DNA of 64,000 nt from Bdellovibrio sp. 22V (GCF_030169785.1 NZ_CP125854.1:3410001-3474000), one strand, 5' to 3'. Counted from the first letter of the stretch, positions 16,589-26,152 are shown. Program-made: numbers and translations. The notes: generated by a model from the letters alone, not told the origin.

Positions 16589-17456
16589 GGGTCAGAACAT
16601 TTCCCAGCAAGCACAGGACCACGCCAATCAGGATATAAGGTGTCCACTGGAAATTTTCAAAGAAACTAGAAAGCACAAGAGCAATGACCGGAGAGATAAC
16701 GCTGGTATAAGCGGCTTTCTCGGCGCCAATTTTTCCCGCTAAAGACAAATAAGCTCCAAAAGCAATAACCGAACCAAAGAGAGCCAAGTAAAACAAAGCT
16801 CCCAAGAAACGCGCGTTCAGTGGAATGGCAAGACTATCTCCATGAATCAAGGCGACCAGTAAAGTAAAGAGACTTCCATAGAGCATTCCAAACGTATTTG
16901 TCACGACGACAGGAATTCTTAGCTGATAACTTTTTTGCGCGACCATATTGCCAGAAGAAGCGGACAGAGTGGCCAGGAACCCGACAAGCAATCCCAGAAT
17001 TGTTTTCGAATTCGGATCAAAGTGCAGAATCTCGTTGAGGAAAATAAAGACAATACCCAAGCCGCCTAACAGCGAGCCCGCGATCACATTTTTGGTGATG
17101 GGCTTTTTGAAGAACAATCGCATGCCGAACATATTGTAGTAAACCAGCACTGTGAAACTTAAGGCGACTAAGCCTGACGAAATCATCGTCTCGGCAATAT
17201 AGGTCAGCATGTAATTTACCGAGAACATGAAAATGCCCTGTGCAGCGAACAGCACGTGCTCGCGTCTTCCATAGCGCAGATCTTGTTTTTTCCAAAAGCA
17301 GAACAAAAACAGAAGCGTTGCCGAAAGAAGAAAACGCCAGAAAACAGATGTAATTGGTGAAGCCGCATCGATTTGAAAGGTGATTACGAGCCAGGTCGAG
17401 CCCCAGATCAAAGTGCATATAGAGTACAGAATGAGGTTTTCAAACTTCGACGGCAT
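16569..17456 (-). CDS. EamA/DMT-family exporter
   Basis: The 295-residue protein has ten predicted membrane helices in two repeats of the EamA type. It begins LILYSICTLIWGSTWLVITF (the conserved WGS/TW turn) followed by PITSVFWRFLLSATLLFLF, and its second repeat includes GLLVGFLATLSASSGNMVAQ and GSVIAFGAYLSLAGKIGAEK. It closes with AYTSVISPVIALVLSSFFEN. Such drug/metabolite transporters move amino acids or other small metabolites across the inner membrane by proton exchange; the substrate cannot be inferred. The ribosome site before ATG 17456 is weak. It is convergent with, and overlaps, the 15332 gene. Confidence 0.92.
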   Translation of the reverse strand: MPSKFENLILYSICTLIWGSTWLVITFQIDAASPITSVFWRFLLSATLLFLFCFWKKQDLRYGRREHVLFAAQGIFMFSVNYMLTYIAETMISSGLVALSFTVLVYYNMFGMRLFFKKPITKNVIAGSLLGGLGIVFIFLNEILHFDPNSKTILGLLVGFLATLSASSGNMVAQKSYQLRIPVVVTNTFGMLYGSLFTLLVALIHGDSLAIPLNARFLGALFYLALFGSVIAFGAYLSLAGKIGAEKAAYTSVISPVIALVLSSFFENFQWTPYILIGVVLCLLGNVLTLTKRSA

Positions 17457-17580
17457 GGAGATTTTGTAACAGAATGTCCAGTTCGCGTCACTGCAATAGT
17501 GTCACTGTACAATATGAGTAATACTTGCGCGCCATCAGAGCATAATAAATGTGAAAGCGATTTCAGGAAGGAGGTATCCC

Positions 17581-17754
17581 ATGTTAAGAGCCGCGATTAT
17601 ATTCTTCGTAATAGCAATTGTTGCTTTTATCTTTGGAGCTTCAGGTATCGCCGGAATGTCCATGGAAATTGGAAGAATCCTGCTCATGGTATTCCTAGCT
17701 CTAGCGATCATAAGCTTTCTTATTAATCTCATGGGGCGACCGAGACATCGTTGA
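17581..17754 (+). CDS. DUF1328 (YtjA-like) small membrane protein
   Basis: The 57-residue protein starts at ATG 17581 after a near-perfect GGAAGGAGGT ribosome site. The sequence MLRAAIIFFVIAIVAFIFGA, followed by SGIAGMSMEIGRILLMVFLA and LIINLMGRP-like ending, gives two membrane helices. This is the standard length and pattern of the DUF1328/YtjA family, which is widespread, often stress-induced and of unknown function. The strong ribosome site suggests high expression. It is a single-gene unit closed by the hairpin at 17771-17799. Confidence 0.92.
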   Translation: MLRAAIIFFVIAIVAFIFGASGIAGMSMEIGRILLMVFLALAIISFLINLMGRPRHR

Positions 17755-17770
17755 CGACGCTCGCATAAAC

Positions 17771-17799
17771 AAAAAAGCCCCGGAGAACCGGGGCTTTTT
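17771..17799 (+). terminator. bidirectional rho-independent terminator
   Basis: AAAAAGCCCCGG (17772-17783) pairs with CCGGGGCTTTTT (17788-17799) around an AGAA loop. There is a T run on each strand, so it ends both the DUF1328 gene and, on the minus strand, the glnB-glnA-GcvH-like unit, whose last stop is at 17802. Confidence 0.93.
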
Positions 17800-17801
17800 G
17801 C

Positions 17802-18206
17802 TTAATCTTCATCATCTTCGTAATCGTCGTCTTCATCCTCGTCGTCGTCATCATCATCATCTTCGTCTTCTTCGTCCTCATCGTAGTCTTCATCAGCTTC
17901 GATGCGGATCAACCAACCCTCTTCGTACGGGTCTTCCATGATGATGGATGGTTCGTCGACAACTTGACTGTTCACTTCAATCACGGTTCCAGAAACAGGC
18001 GAGTAAATATCCAATGGACCGTCATCTGTTTCCAAAGTACCAATAACGACGTCAGCATCCACTTTTTCCTGTTCAGCAGGAAGTTCAACAGAGCTGATCT
18101 CTTCGAAATCTTCAAGACCATCTTCGTTGATGCCAATAGTGATCACGCCATCTTCTTGGCGGATCCATAAATAACCCATGAAATTTCTAACGTCGTCTGA
18201 TGCCAT
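17802..18206 (-). CDS. GcvH-like protein without lipoyl lysine, acidic tail
   Basis: The 134-residue protein starts at ATG 18206 after TAGGAATA; the frame extends 13 codons upstream. Residues 10-103 align well with glycine-cleavage H protein: YLWIRQEDGVITIGINEDG, then LDIYSPVSGTVIEVNS and DPYEEGWLIRIE. In true GcvH the lipoylated Lys sits in an E-S-V-K-A-A-S-D-I-Y context; here the aligned stretch is E59-T-D-D62-G-P-L-D-I-Y, so the lysine is an Asp. Lipoylation at the normal site is therefore impossible. Residues 104-134 are almost only Asp/Glu. It is the last gene of a unit after glnB and glnA, 32 bases downstream of glnA. No gcvT or gcvP is present. A structural or regulatory role near glutamine synthetase is a guess. 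Confidence 0.85.
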   Translation of the reverse strand: MASDDVRNFMGYLWIRQEDGVITIGINEDGLEDFEEISSVELPAEQEKVDADVVIGTLETDDGPLDIYSPVSGTVIEVNSQVVDEPSIIMEDPYEEGWLIRIEADEDYDEDEEDEDDDDDDDEDEDDDYEDDED

Positions 18207-18238
18207 CTGTATATTCCTAGTTGATGCCGGAGGCAGTT

Positions 18239-19654
18239 TTAACAATCGTAATATAAATGGAACTCATATGGAACAGGTCTTTGTTGTACAGGTCGAACTT
18301 CTTTGTCGATTTTGTACTGGACCCAAGTCTCAATGAGGTCTTCAGTAAATACGTCGCCTTTTTTCAGGAATCCGCAGTTCTCTTTCAAGTGATTCAAGCT
18401 TTCTTCCAAAGTGCCTGGAACAGAAGGAATCGCGGCTGCCTCTTGCGGAGGTAGACCGTAGATGTCTTTATCCAATGGATCGCCCGGGTGAATTTTATTG
18501 ATGATTCCATCAAGTCCCGCCATCAAGATCGCTGCTTCCGCCAAGTAAATGTTCGCTCCAGGATCTGGCGTGCGGAATTCAATACGTTTTGCTTTTGGAT
18601 TGGGCCCGGAGTTTGGAATTCTCATCGCTGCTGAACGGTTCTTAAAGCTGTAAGCCAATTTTGTCGGAGCTTCGAAACCAGGAACCAAACGTTTATAAGA
18701 ATTTGTCGTCGGATTGATGATACCACAAAGCGCCGGTGCATGTTTCAAAACGCCACCGATATAGTAAAGGGCCATTTCAGAAAGACCCGCATACTTGTTG
18801 CCGGCGAAAAGATTTTTTCCGTCTTTCCACAATGACATATGGATGTGCATTCCGGAACCGTTGTCGCCAAAAAGAGGCTTCGGCATAAACGTCGCTGTTT
18901 TGCCATAACGTTTCGCCACGTTCTTTACGATGTATTTGAACCACATCATTTTATCGCCCATGTTCAAAGCTGTATCGAAGCGGAAGTTGATCTCGCCTTG
19001 ACCTGCAGTTGCAACTTCATGGTGATGACGTTCTACTTGCATGCCGCATCTTTCAAGCTCAAGACAAATTTCAGAGCGAAGATCTTGTTGGGAATCCGTC
19101 GGAAGCGCCGGGAAATATCCTTCTTTGCCACGGATTTTATAGCCTAAATTTTTTCCGCCTTCATCGCGACCTGTATTCCAAACTGCTTCATCGCTGTCTA
19201 CCATGTAGAAAGCCGAATTGCTTGTTTGTTCGTAGCGAACATCATCAAAGATAAAGAACTCCGCTTCGGGTCCGAAGTAAGCTGTGTCGGCAATCCCTGT
19301 TGACTGCATGTAAGCAATCGCCTTTTTCACCACTTGGCGTGGATCGCGATTGTAAGGTTGTAGCGTTTCTGGCAGGCAGACATCACAGATGATAGACAAA
19401 GTTGGAACCTGCATGAAAGGATCCATCATTGCTGACGCAGGATCCGGCATGATCACCATGTCAGACTCTTCGATCCCTCTCCATCCGCGAATGGAGCTTC
19501 CGTCGAAACCGAATCCATTCTCAAATGCATCTTCAGTTAGTTGATGCAAGGGAACTGTTAAGTGTTGCCAAGTTCCGATCATGTCACAGAACTTGAGGTC
19601 TACCATCTTCGCGCCTTTTTCATTGGCGAACTTAAGAACGTCTTTTCCTGTCAT
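18239..19654 (-). CDS. glnA: glutamine synthetase, type I
   Basis: GlnA makes glutamine from glutamate, ammonia and ATP in the cytosol. The 471-residue length is that of the bacterial GSI dodecamer. Visible landmarks: [20 protein letters not shown] (the family N-terminal signature), the [13 protein letters not shown] metal-binding Glu, [18 protein letters not shown] (ATP-binding region), and [10 protein letters not shown] with the [20 protein letters not shown] stretch. The Tyr of [10 protein letters not shown] (Y399) is the equivalent of the adenylylation site, so control by GlnE-type modification is plausible (GSI-beta type). The ATG has a CGGAGG ribosome site. It lies 24 bases after glnB in the same direction, the classic PII-GS pairing. 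Confidence 0.97.
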   Translation of the reverse strand: MTGKDVLKFANEKGAKMVDLKFCDMIGTWQHLTVPLHQLTEDAFENGFGFDGSSIRGWRGIEESDMVIMPDPASAMMDPFMQVPTLSIICDVCLPETLQPYNRDPRQVVKKAIAYMQSTGIADTAYFGPEAEFFIFDDVRYEQTSNSAFYMVDSDEAVWNTGRDEGGKNLGYKIRGKEGYFPALPTDSQQDLRSEICLELERCGMQVERHHHEVATAGQGEINFRFDTALNMGDKMMWFKYIVKNVAKRYGKTATFMPKPLFGDNGSGMHIHMSLWKDGKNLFAGNKYAGLSEMALYYIGGVLKHAPALCGIINPTTNSYKRLVPGFEAPTKLAYSFKNRSAAMRIPNSGPNPKAKRIEFRTPDPGANIYLAEAAILMAGLDGIINKIHPGDPLDKDIYGLPPQEAAAIPSVPGTLEESLNHLKENCGFLKKGDVFTEDLIETWVQYKIDKEVRPVQQRPVPYEFHLYYDC

Positions 19655-19678
19655 TTTGGCCTCCGGGGCGTAAAAAAT

Positions 19679-20065
<387 letters not shown>

Positions 20066-20266
20066 TTAGCAAAGGAATCGAAGAAAGCAAAAACTGTTAA
20101 AGTCATTTAATTTTTTTAATTATCGAATAACGCAAAACAGTAAGTGTCACCTCTATGAAAAAAATGAAAGACCGCCAGAAACTGGCTTGCGGAGGTATGT
20201 GGTTTTTGGTACACACGGGACCTCTTTTTGGAAAAGCCACTATTGTTGTCGTGCTCGGGGGGGATA

Positions 20267-20869
20267 ATGACTACAACACGTTTTTTCTTCTACGGTTCTT
20301 TGTGCGAGGGGATGGTTCACTTCGCAAAAATCCAAAATTTCGTGGAATCTTCAGTATTTGCGAGAGTTAAGGCGACAGCCTATCGTCTCAAGGTAGGTTT
20401 CCCAGCGATCGTCAAGGGCGGCTCGGACTTGGTTCCGGGGCAGATCGTCGAACTCAAAGGCTCGGAGATTCTTTTGAGTCTTCTTGATGAGTTTTTTGGC
20501 TTCAACCGCCACGATCAGGATAAGAGCCTTTACTCTAGAGAAGAGATCGAAGTTTATCCGGAAGGCTCTTCGCAACCAGTGAAAGCTTGGATTTACTTTT
20601 TGAATCCATTAAAACTGCCGGTGAGTGCCACAGTGATTCCTGGCGGAGACTGGCAAAGATCGATGGCGGAGCAACCGACATTGACTTCCAAGTTGACGGA
20701 CAGACAAATCACTTACATTCAAAAGTTGGGACGTTCTACTGGCCGAGAGATTGTTCCTATTGATCTCACTTTGTATCGTGAGTTGATGAACTTAGAGTTG
20801 ATCGTCGATAAAGGTCGCCGTTTGGCTCTCTCTAAACTCGGCCAAGAGGTTTATAAGCATCTTGCCTGA
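20267..20869 (+). CDS. gamma-glutamylcyclotransferase-like (AIG2/GGCT) protein
   Basis: I chose ATG 20267, which follows a run of seven Gs; the frame is open 13 codons upstream. The 200-residue protein starts MTTTRFFFYGSLCEGMVHFA, holding the YGSL motif that binds the gamma-glutamyl group in the GGCT fold. It continues with ARVKATAYRLKVGFPAIVKG, VPGQIVELKGSEILLSLLDE and a Tyr/Arg segment (KSLYSREEIEVYPE). The C-terminal 65 residues have no obvious counterpart. Possible roles are gamma-glutamylamine breakdown or glutathione turnover; the exact substrate is unknown. The stop overlaps the TTG start of trmL, so the two are likely translated together. Confidence 0.78.
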   Translation: MTTTRFFFYGSLCEGMVHFAKIQNFVESSVFARVKATAYRLKVGFPAIVKGGSDLVPGQIVELKGSEILLSLLDEFFGFNRHDQDKSLYSREEIEVYPEGSSQPVKAWIYFLNPLKLPVSATVIPGGDWQRSMAEQPTLTSKLTDRQITYIQKLGRSTGREIVPIDLTLYRELMNLELIVDKGRRLALSKLGQEVYKHLA

Positions 20870-21341
20870 TTCACAGAAATTATTCCGAATTGTATTGATC
20901 GAGCCCGAAATTCCACAAAATACGGGGAATATCGGGCGCACATGTGTGGCCACGAACTGTGAGCTGCACATCGTGGGAAAAATGGGTTTCGAAATCAACG
21001 ACACCAACCTCAAACGCGCGGGCCTCGATTACTGGCCTCACCTTACCTGGCATCGTCACGAAACTTTCGCCGATTGGTGGAAACTCGTCGAAGACCCATC
21101 GCGAATCTGGCTTTTCACGACGAAAACCAAACGCACCTACTTTGACCCTGAATACAAACATGGCGACTGGTTCGTCTTTGGTAAAGAAACCAAAGGACTC
21201 GATCCAGATCTTCTTTTACAACATCCGAATCAAACGGTCACCATTCCCATGATCGGCGAAGGCGCTAGAAGCCTCAACCTAGCCACTAGTGTTGCCATCG
21301 CCGCCTACGAAGGCGTTCGACAGCTCAACTATTCAAAGTAA
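20862..21341 (+). CDS. trmL: tRNA (cytidine(34)-2'-O)-methyltransferase, TrmL
   Basis: TrmL methylates the ribose of the wobble nucleotide of certain leucine tRNAs with S-adenosylmethionine. The 159-residue SPOUT domain shows LIEPEIPQNTGNIGRTCVAT, the trefoil-knot residues FGKETKGLDPDLL, and IPMIGEGARSLNLATSVAIA. These are the three SPOUT signatures, all in place and of standard length. It begins with TTG 20862, inside the stop of the preceding gene. There is no other start before the homology region, so translational coupling is likely. The downstream 624 bases hold no gene. Confidence 0.93.
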   Translation: MPDSQKLFRIVLIEPEIPQNTGNIGRTCVATNCELHIVGKMGFEINDTNLKRAGLDYWPHLTWHRHETFADWWKLVEDPSRIWLFTTKTKRTYFDPEYKHGDWFVFGKETKGLDPDLLLQHPNQTVTIPMIGEGARSLNLATSVAIAAYEGVRQLNYSK

Positions 21342-21364
21342 TTCCATAACTCCCTGGCGCGAAC

Positions 21365-21520
21365 GCAATCCGAGAGCGAGAGCTCCTGGCTTCCCCTCGC
21401 TGCGGATGGCACGCCCTCCAGGCTCAGTTGCCGCCGCACTGACGTGCGGTTCGCGACATCGTGTCGCCGGCAAAGGCCCTCCTTCGGAGGTGAATCCAGG
21501 AGCTCTCGCTCTCGGATTGC
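21365..21520 (+). repeat. palindromic repeat element, copy 1
   Basis: A perfect 25-base inverted repeat bounds it: 21365-21389 (GCAATCCGAGAGCGAGAGCT plus CCTGG) and 21496-21520. Inside are three more perfect hairpins: CCGCAC/GTGCGG (21434-21449), CGACA/TGTCG (21454-21466) and CCTCC/GGAGG (21478-21490). Such nested pairing suggests a folded RNA or a REP/MITE-like element. It shares the module at 21408-21428 with copy 2. Confidence 0.85.
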
Positions 21521-21674
21521 TCGGCCTGTGATTTATTAAAATATTTTAAAACTCTGAGCTTTTTCCGCAGGCGCATGGAGGAAAAAGGGAAGGGAAATTT
21601 CGTTTCAAAAATCTTTGGAGGAGTTTTTCGAATTAATTTTTTCTGATCTTTGTAGTGTCTTGAATGTTGTTTCA

Positions 21675-21834
21675 TCGAGATTCTGGCTTGCTACTTTTAT
21701 ACTTTGCAGTCCGTAGAGAGGCCTTCAGCGGGGCCCGGACGGCCCGAACCGCCGAAGGCGGCGCTGACTGAGCCTGGACGGCGTGCCTCACGTAGCGACA
21801 GCAAAGTATAAAATGGAAATGCAGAATCCCTCGA
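21675..21834 (-). repeat. palindromic repeat element, copy 2 (opposite orientation)
   Basis: Outer arms TTTTATACTTTGC (21695-21707) and GCAAAGTATAAAA (21801-21813) match perfectly, with further pairing GATTCTG/CAGAATC outside them (21679-21685, 21822-21828). Inside are CCGCC/GGCGG (21749-21761) and GGGCC/GGCCC (21731-21745). On the minus strand, 21767-21787 matches the 21408-21428 module of copy 1 at 20 of 21 positions. The outer arms differ between copies, so the shared module is the conserved core. Confidence 0.8.
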
Positions 21835-21965
21835 TCGAAGTCACGGCTTAGGTCGAGCACAACGATAAGCTTACAATTTTATTAATATAATCCGTCCAAT
21901 GACGCAGTCTGGAATTGCCCCCTTGCCTTGCCGCTTATCATTGTTTGGGTCTATTCTCTAAGACT

Positions 21966-24638
21966 ATGGTTACACAAATTCTCACAAAAATATTCGGAAC
22001 GAAGCACGACCGTGAAATGAAAAAGATCCAACCTATCGTGGATCGAATCAATGCTCTTGAGCCAAAGATGGCGGCACTCACGGATGAACAACTTAAAGCC
22101 AAGACACCTGAGTTTCAGGAGCGTTTGAAAAAAGGCGAAACAGTTGATGACATCTTGCCAGAGGCCTTTGCGGTTTGTCGTGAAGCTTCGAAGCGCGTTT
22201 TGGGAATGCGCCACTACGACGTGCAAATGATCGGTGGTATTATTCTTAATCGCGGCAACGTTGCCGAGATGAGAACGGGTGAAGGTAAAACTCTTGTGGC
22301 GACATTGCCGGTTTACCTCAATGCTTTGACTGGAAAAGGTGTTCACGTTGTCACTGTGAATGACTACCTCGTAAAACGTGATGCCGAGTGGATGGGTCGC
22401 TTGTACGGTTGGTTGGGTCTTACGACAGGCGTGATTGTGCATGGCTTGAATGACCAGCAACGTAAGCAAATGTACGCTTGCGATATCACTTACTGTACAA
22501 ACAATGAAATCGGTTTCGACTATCTTCGCGACAACATGAAGTTCGATCTTGCTGACTACGTTCAGCGCGGTCACCATTTTGCGATTGTGGATGAGTGTGA
22601 CTCGATCTTGATCGACGAAGCTCGTACGCCGCTAATTATCTCAGGTCCTGCGGAAGCTTCCACAGATAAATACTATGCCGTGAACGCTATCATTCCTCAC
22701 TTGAAGCGCGACGTGCATTTCACGATGGAAGAAAAAACGAAGACAGCGTCTTTGACAGATGAAGGAAACGCGAAGGTGGAAGAACTAATGGGTCTTTCGA
22801 ACCTTTACGATCCGCAAAACATCGAAATTCTTCATCACGTATATCAAGGCTTGAAAGCGCACTACCTCTACCGTCGCGACGTTGAATACATGATCAAAGA
22901 CGGTGAAATCGTGATCGTGGATGAATTCACGGGACGTTTGATGCCGGGTCGTCGCTGGAGTGACGGTCTTCACCAAGCGATCGAAGCAAAAGAAAATGTG
23001 GAAGTGAAGTCCGAGAACCAAACTTTGGCGACAATCACTTTCCAAAACTACTTCCGCATGTACGATAAACTTTCGGGCATGACGGGTACAGCGGACACAG
23101 AAGCTGTCGAGTTTAAAAAAATCTACAAACTTGATGTGAACGTGATCCCGACAAATAAACCGATTCAACGTAAAGACCAAGAAGACGTTGTTTATAAGTC
23201 TGAGAAAGCAAAATACAAAGCGATCACAGCAGATATCAAAGAGCGTATCGCGAAAGGCCAACCGATTCTTGTCGGTACAGAGTCCATCGAGAAGTCCGAG
23301 TCTTTGAGTTCTTATCTTCGTAAAGAAGGTGTGAAGCACGAAGTCCTCAATGCAAAACACCATGAGCGCGAAGCGGAAATCGTTGCGCAAGCGGGCCGTA
23401 AAGGTGCTGTGACTATCGCAACGAATATGGCCGGTCGTGGTACTGACATCATGCTTGGCGGTAACGCCGAGATGTTGGCGAAAGCGGCTGTAGGTAATGA
23501 CGATTCTCCAGAGTACCAAGAGATGCTAGCGAAGCTAAAACCACAAGTTGAGGCTGAGCGCGCGGAAGTCAGATCTTTGGGCGGTCTTTATATCGTCGGT
23601 ACCGAAAGACACGAATCTCGTCGTATTGATAATCAGCTTCGTGGTCGTGCCGGCCGTCAAGGGGATCCGGGTGAGTCTCGCTTCTATCTTTCTTTGGAAG
23701 ATAAATTGATGAGAATCTTCAACGGTGAGCGTATCCAAAAGATCATGGAAATGCTTAATATTCCTGAAGACGAACCAATCACAGCGAAAATGGTAACGAA
23801 TGCAATCGAAGGCGCGCAACGCAAAGTGGAAGGCCACAACTTCGATATTCGTAAAAACTTGATGGAGTACGACTCCGTCATGAACCAACAAAGAAATGCG
23901 ATCTACGGAATGCGTAGAAAAGTTCTTGAAGGTCAAGAGATCGAAAGAACGACTTTGGATTGGTTGGGTGACGTTGTTTCCAATCTTCTTGATACTTACG
24001 TTCCAGAGAACGGCAAAAAAGAAGAGTGGAGCCTTGACGGTTTGAACAACTCTTTGGCGCAAACTTTCGGCTTCAAAGTTGATTTCGAAAAAATGCCGAT
24101 CAATTCCGACACTGTGACTGAAGCAGTTAAAAACGGTGTGAAAGAAGTTTTCGAACGTCAAAAAACGTCCATGGGTCCTTTCTTTGAACAGGTTCAGAAA
24201 ATGATTCTTCTTCAAAGCATCGACCATCACTGGAAGAACCACTTGTACGTGATCGATAAGTTGAAAGAGGGTATCGGTTTGCGCGGTTACGCCCAAAAAG
24301 ATCCTTTGATCGAGTATAAAAAAGAAGCTTTCAAAGCTTTTGAAACTTTGAACAACACGATCAAAAACGATGCGATTGAAAAAGTCATGCGCGTTCAACT
24401 TGTAGCTCAGCAGTCTGAAGAACAAGTTTTGGAAAGCCTGCGCCCTGAAGAAGCCGATTTAGATGAATTGGATTATTCTTCTTCGACAGAAGCTGACATC
24501 GGTCACTCGTTGCCTGACGTTGGTGTGTCTGAAGAGCCGAAGCGCAAAATGACCTTCCAAAGCGGACCTCGTGAAGACCGTCCGATGAATCGCGAAGAGC
24601 GTCGTCGTACTGAAAAGCAAGGTAAAGGAAAAAGATAA
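21966..24638 (+). CDS. secA: preprotein translocase ATPase SecA
   Basis: SecA drives export of unfolded proteins through SecYEG. I chose ATG 21966, giving 890 residues; the frame opens 17 codons earlier. Visible parts: the Walker A region MRTGEGKT (102-109), the DECD box near 208-211 ([20 protein letters not shown]), the preprotein cross-linking domain, the second helicase part with [18 protein letters not shown], and [20 protein letters not shown]. The helical scaffold and two-helix finger follow. The C-terminal tail ends in a basic stretch ([16 protein letters not shown]) and lacks the usual zinc-binding SEC-C motif (CxCxSGKKxKxCH). The next gene, joined at the stop codon, encodes a protein with an N-terminal zinc ribbon. 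Confidence 0.97.
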   Translation: MVTQILTKIFGTKHDREMKKIQPIVDRINALEPKMAALTDEQLKAKTPEFQERLKKGETVDDILPEAFAVCREASKRVLGMRHYDVQMIGGIILNRGNVAEMRTGEGKTLVATLPVYLNALTGKGVHVVTVNDYLVKRDAEWMGRLYGWLGLTTGVIVHGLNDQQRKQMYACDITYCTNNEIGFDYLRDNMKFDLADYVQRGHHFAIVDECDSILIDEARTPLIISGPAEASTDKYYAVNAIIPHLKRDVHFTMEEKTKTASLTDEGNAKVEELMGLSNLYDPQNIEILHHVYQGLKAHYLYRRDVEYMIKDGEIVIVDEFTGRLMPGRRWSDGLHQAIEAKENVEVKSENQTLATITFQNYFRMYDKLSGMTGTADTEAVEFKKIYKLDVNVIPTNKPIQRKDQEDVVYKSEKAKYKAITADIKERIAKGQPILVGTESIEKSESLSSYLRKEGVKHEVLNAKHHEREAEIVAQAGRKGAVTIATNMAGRGTDIMLGGNAEMLAKAAVGNDDSPEYQEMLAKLKPQVEAERAEVRSLGGLYIVGTERHESRRIDNQLRGRAGRQGDPGESRFYLSLEDKLMRIFNGERIQKIMEMLNIPEDEPITAKMVTNAIEGAQRKVEGHNFDIRKNLMEYDSVMNQQRNAIYGMRRKVLEGQEIERTTLDWLGDVVSNLLDTYVPENGKKEEWSLDGLNNSLAQTFGFKVDFEKMPINSDTVTEAVKNGVKEVFERQKTSMGPFFEQVQKMILLQSIDHHWKNHLYVIDKLKEGIGLRGYAQKDPLIEYKKEAFKAFETLNNTIKNDAIEKVMRVQLVAQQSEEQVLESLRPEEADLDELDYSSSTEADIGHSLPDVGVSEEPKRKMTFQSGPREDRPMNREERRRTEKQGKGKR

Positions 24639-25460
24639 TTGATCCCTTGTCCGAGTTGCCAACAGCCGGTAGAGATTCTTGATAAACACATGGGGACGCT
24701 GTTCACGTGTCCCCATTGCAATGCGGTTTATTTTATCGACTGGAATGGGCAACCGGAGCTCGCTCAACATGAAGTTGAAGAAGAGCAACCGATTGAAAAT
24801 CCCCAAGACATTCAAGCTGGAACTGATTTCGAAGGTGGTGCCTCTTTTGAGGGAGGAGTTGCTTTCGAACCACCTCAACAAGACTTCAACACTTTCGGCG
24901 GGGCTCCTGATTATTCCGCACCTGTTGAACAGGAAGGATATGTCGGAGATATTCCGCAGCAAGTTCCTGAAGAGATGGCACCGCAAGAAGATCCTTATTT
25001 AGCGCCAGCTGAAGAGATTCCACCTGGTTCTGTCATCGAAACTCCTGGTGAAATGAGTGCTGAAGCAGGTATGGAAGCTTATTCAACAGAAGAAGCTCCT
25101 TACGATTTCAGTCAGACTTTGGATCGCGTGCAAGAGCCGACTCCCGCACCGGCAAGCACTCCGGATACTCCTGATTTTTCTGACGTCACTGATTTTGCGA
25201 ATGCCAATACATCGGCAGGGCCTCTGACATATTCCGTGATCATTGATGGCATCGAATCAAGTCATCTTTTATTGCAGTTGCGTGAAGCTATGACAGACTC
25301 ACGTTTTGGCTGGGATGTCGCTGAATTGCTTTCTCACGTCGGCGGAGGACGACTCGTATTAAAGGGTCTGACTCCGGCTAAAGCCTCAGTCCTAATCAAC
25401 CGAATTAAGTATCTGCCTTTTAAAATTTCTTGGAGGCAAGATGTGCTCTCAAGTTCTTAA
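24639..25460 (+). CDS. zinc-ribbon protein coupled to secA
   Basis: The TTG start follows directly on the secA stop. The 273-residue product has an N-terminal zinc ribbon with C4-P-S-C7 and C24-P-H-C27, similar to MJ0042-type ribbons. A long Glu/Pro/Ala-rich, probably disordered linker follows (about 40-195). The C-terminal 75 residues form a compact domain: VIIDGIESSHLLLQLREAMT, LLSHVGGGRLVLKGLTPAKA and INRIKYLPFKISW. I do not recognise the C-terminal domain. The coupling with secA suggests a role in export or envelope assembly, but that is only context. The 3' end overlaps the next gene by 20 bases. Confidence 0.78.
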   Translation: MIPCPSCQQPVEILDKHMGTLFTCPHCNAVYFIDWNGQPELAQHEVEEEQPIENPQDIQAGTDFEGGASFEGGVAFEPPQQDFNTFGGAPDYSAPVEQEGYVGDIPQQVPEEMAPQEDPYLAPAEEIPPGSVIETPGEMSAEAGMEAYSTEEAPYDFSQTLDRVQEPTPAPASTPDTPDFSDVTDFANANTSAGPLTYSVIIDGIESSHLLLQLREAMTDSRFGWDVAELLSHVGGGRLVLKGLTPAKASVLINRIKYLPFKISWRQDVLSSS

Positions 25461-26016
25461 GTTATCGTTAATCTTTTTGACATACGGCTCAGTGGCTTTT
25501 GCCAGTGGTGGGGAAAGTGCTCCGGCCAAAGAAGAGCCCAAAGAAATCAAGACGAGTGAAGAATCTTACGCCGTCGTGCAAGCTCGCGTCGCCGCCTTGG
25601 AGGCGAAAATTCGTTCTGGTGAAACCGAAATCGCCAAACTGATCACCGCAAAACAAAGTGCCAAAGATGCGGCCCAAGTGAATGAAGTCATCAGGCAGAT
25701 GATCACGATTCACAAAGATCTTGAGCACAACATCAAAGAATACGACCAACAAAGAGCTCTTTTGAAATATCGTTATCCAGAAAAGGGCCTTGCAGAAAAG
25801 CGCGAGTACGAAAGAATTGAACTGAAATCCATCGAAGAAATGGAAAGCCAGGTAAGTCTTAGCGCCTCTTTAAATAAAACCCTGCGCAAGGTGCGAACTC
25901 AATACGAAGCGCCTGAAGTGTCTGCAGAAGCCGCGAAAGACGCGCAAACAGAGCTGAAAAAGAAGCAGGATAAAAAGCAGCCGTCTCTGATTGATCCTGT
26001 CATTTTGCAAAAATAG
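25441..26016 (+). CDS. exported coiled-coil protein
   Basis: ATG 25441 follows TTGGAGGCAAG, inside the end of the preceding gene. The 191-residue protein has a signal peptide (MCSQVLKLSLIFLTYGSVAF, cleavage near FAS). It is then predicted as one continuous alpha-helix rich in Glu, Lys, Ala and Gln (VVQARVAALEAKIRSGETEI and so on), ending in a Lys/Gln-rich tail (KKKQDKKQPSLIDP). No family is recognised. As third gene of the secA unit and exported, it probably acts in the periplasm as a scaffold or adaptor; this is inference only. Confidence 0.8.
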   Translation: MCSQVLKLSLIFLTYGSVAFASGGESAPAKEEPKEIKTSEESYAVVQARVAALEAKIRSGETEIAKLITAKQSAKDAAQVNEVIRQMITIHKDLEHNIKEYDQQRALLKYRYPEKGLAEKREYERIELKSIEEMESQVSLSASLNKTLRKVRTQYEAPEVSAEAAKDAQTELKKKQDKKQPSLIDPVILQK

Positions 26017-26133
26017 TCTTTAAAAGTAACTGTTATTGAATAACCAATTTTTGATAAACAGTTTGTTGTTAATGCCGCGTATCAATAAAAACTTGTTAAA
26101 GTTTACAATTTTTCCAGTAAAAACATACGCTTT

Positions 26134-26152
26134 CCCTTTTTAAACAAAAGGG
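26134..26152 (+). terminator. weak hairpin in the intergenic region before the surface-protein cluster
   Basis: CCCTTTT (26134-26140) pairs with AAAAGGG (26146-26152) across TAAAC, followed by TCCCTTTT and a run of A. It may end the secA unit. The surrounding 26017-26243 is A+T-rich and should hold the promoter of the downstream cluster; I could not assign clear -35/-10 boxes. Confidence 0.4.

Larger units (their letters stand above)
21342..21965. other. intergenic region carrying two palindromic elements
   Basis: No convincing gene lies in these 624 bases. The open frames here (80, 83 and 62 residues) fall on the palindromes and look like side-effects. Instead the region holds two structured elements of about 155-160 bases, listed separately, in opposite orientation with a 154-base A+T-rich spacer (AAAATATTTT and similar). 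The final 120 bases before secA should contain its promoter; TTATTAATATAATCC (21879-21893) is a possible -10 area. Confidence 0.7.

Noticed and set aside
21365-21834. CRISPR array or insertion sequence
   Set aside because: There are only two copies, of opposite orientation, with no regular spacers and no transposase gene.
21289-21860. Three open frames across the trmL-secA gap (80, 83, 62 residues)
   Set aside because: They are made of the palindromic repeat sequence, lack ribosome sites and vary in frame.
22785-24425. Two long minus-strand frames inside secA
   Set aside because: Antisense shadows of secA, Phe- and His-rich, without start signals.
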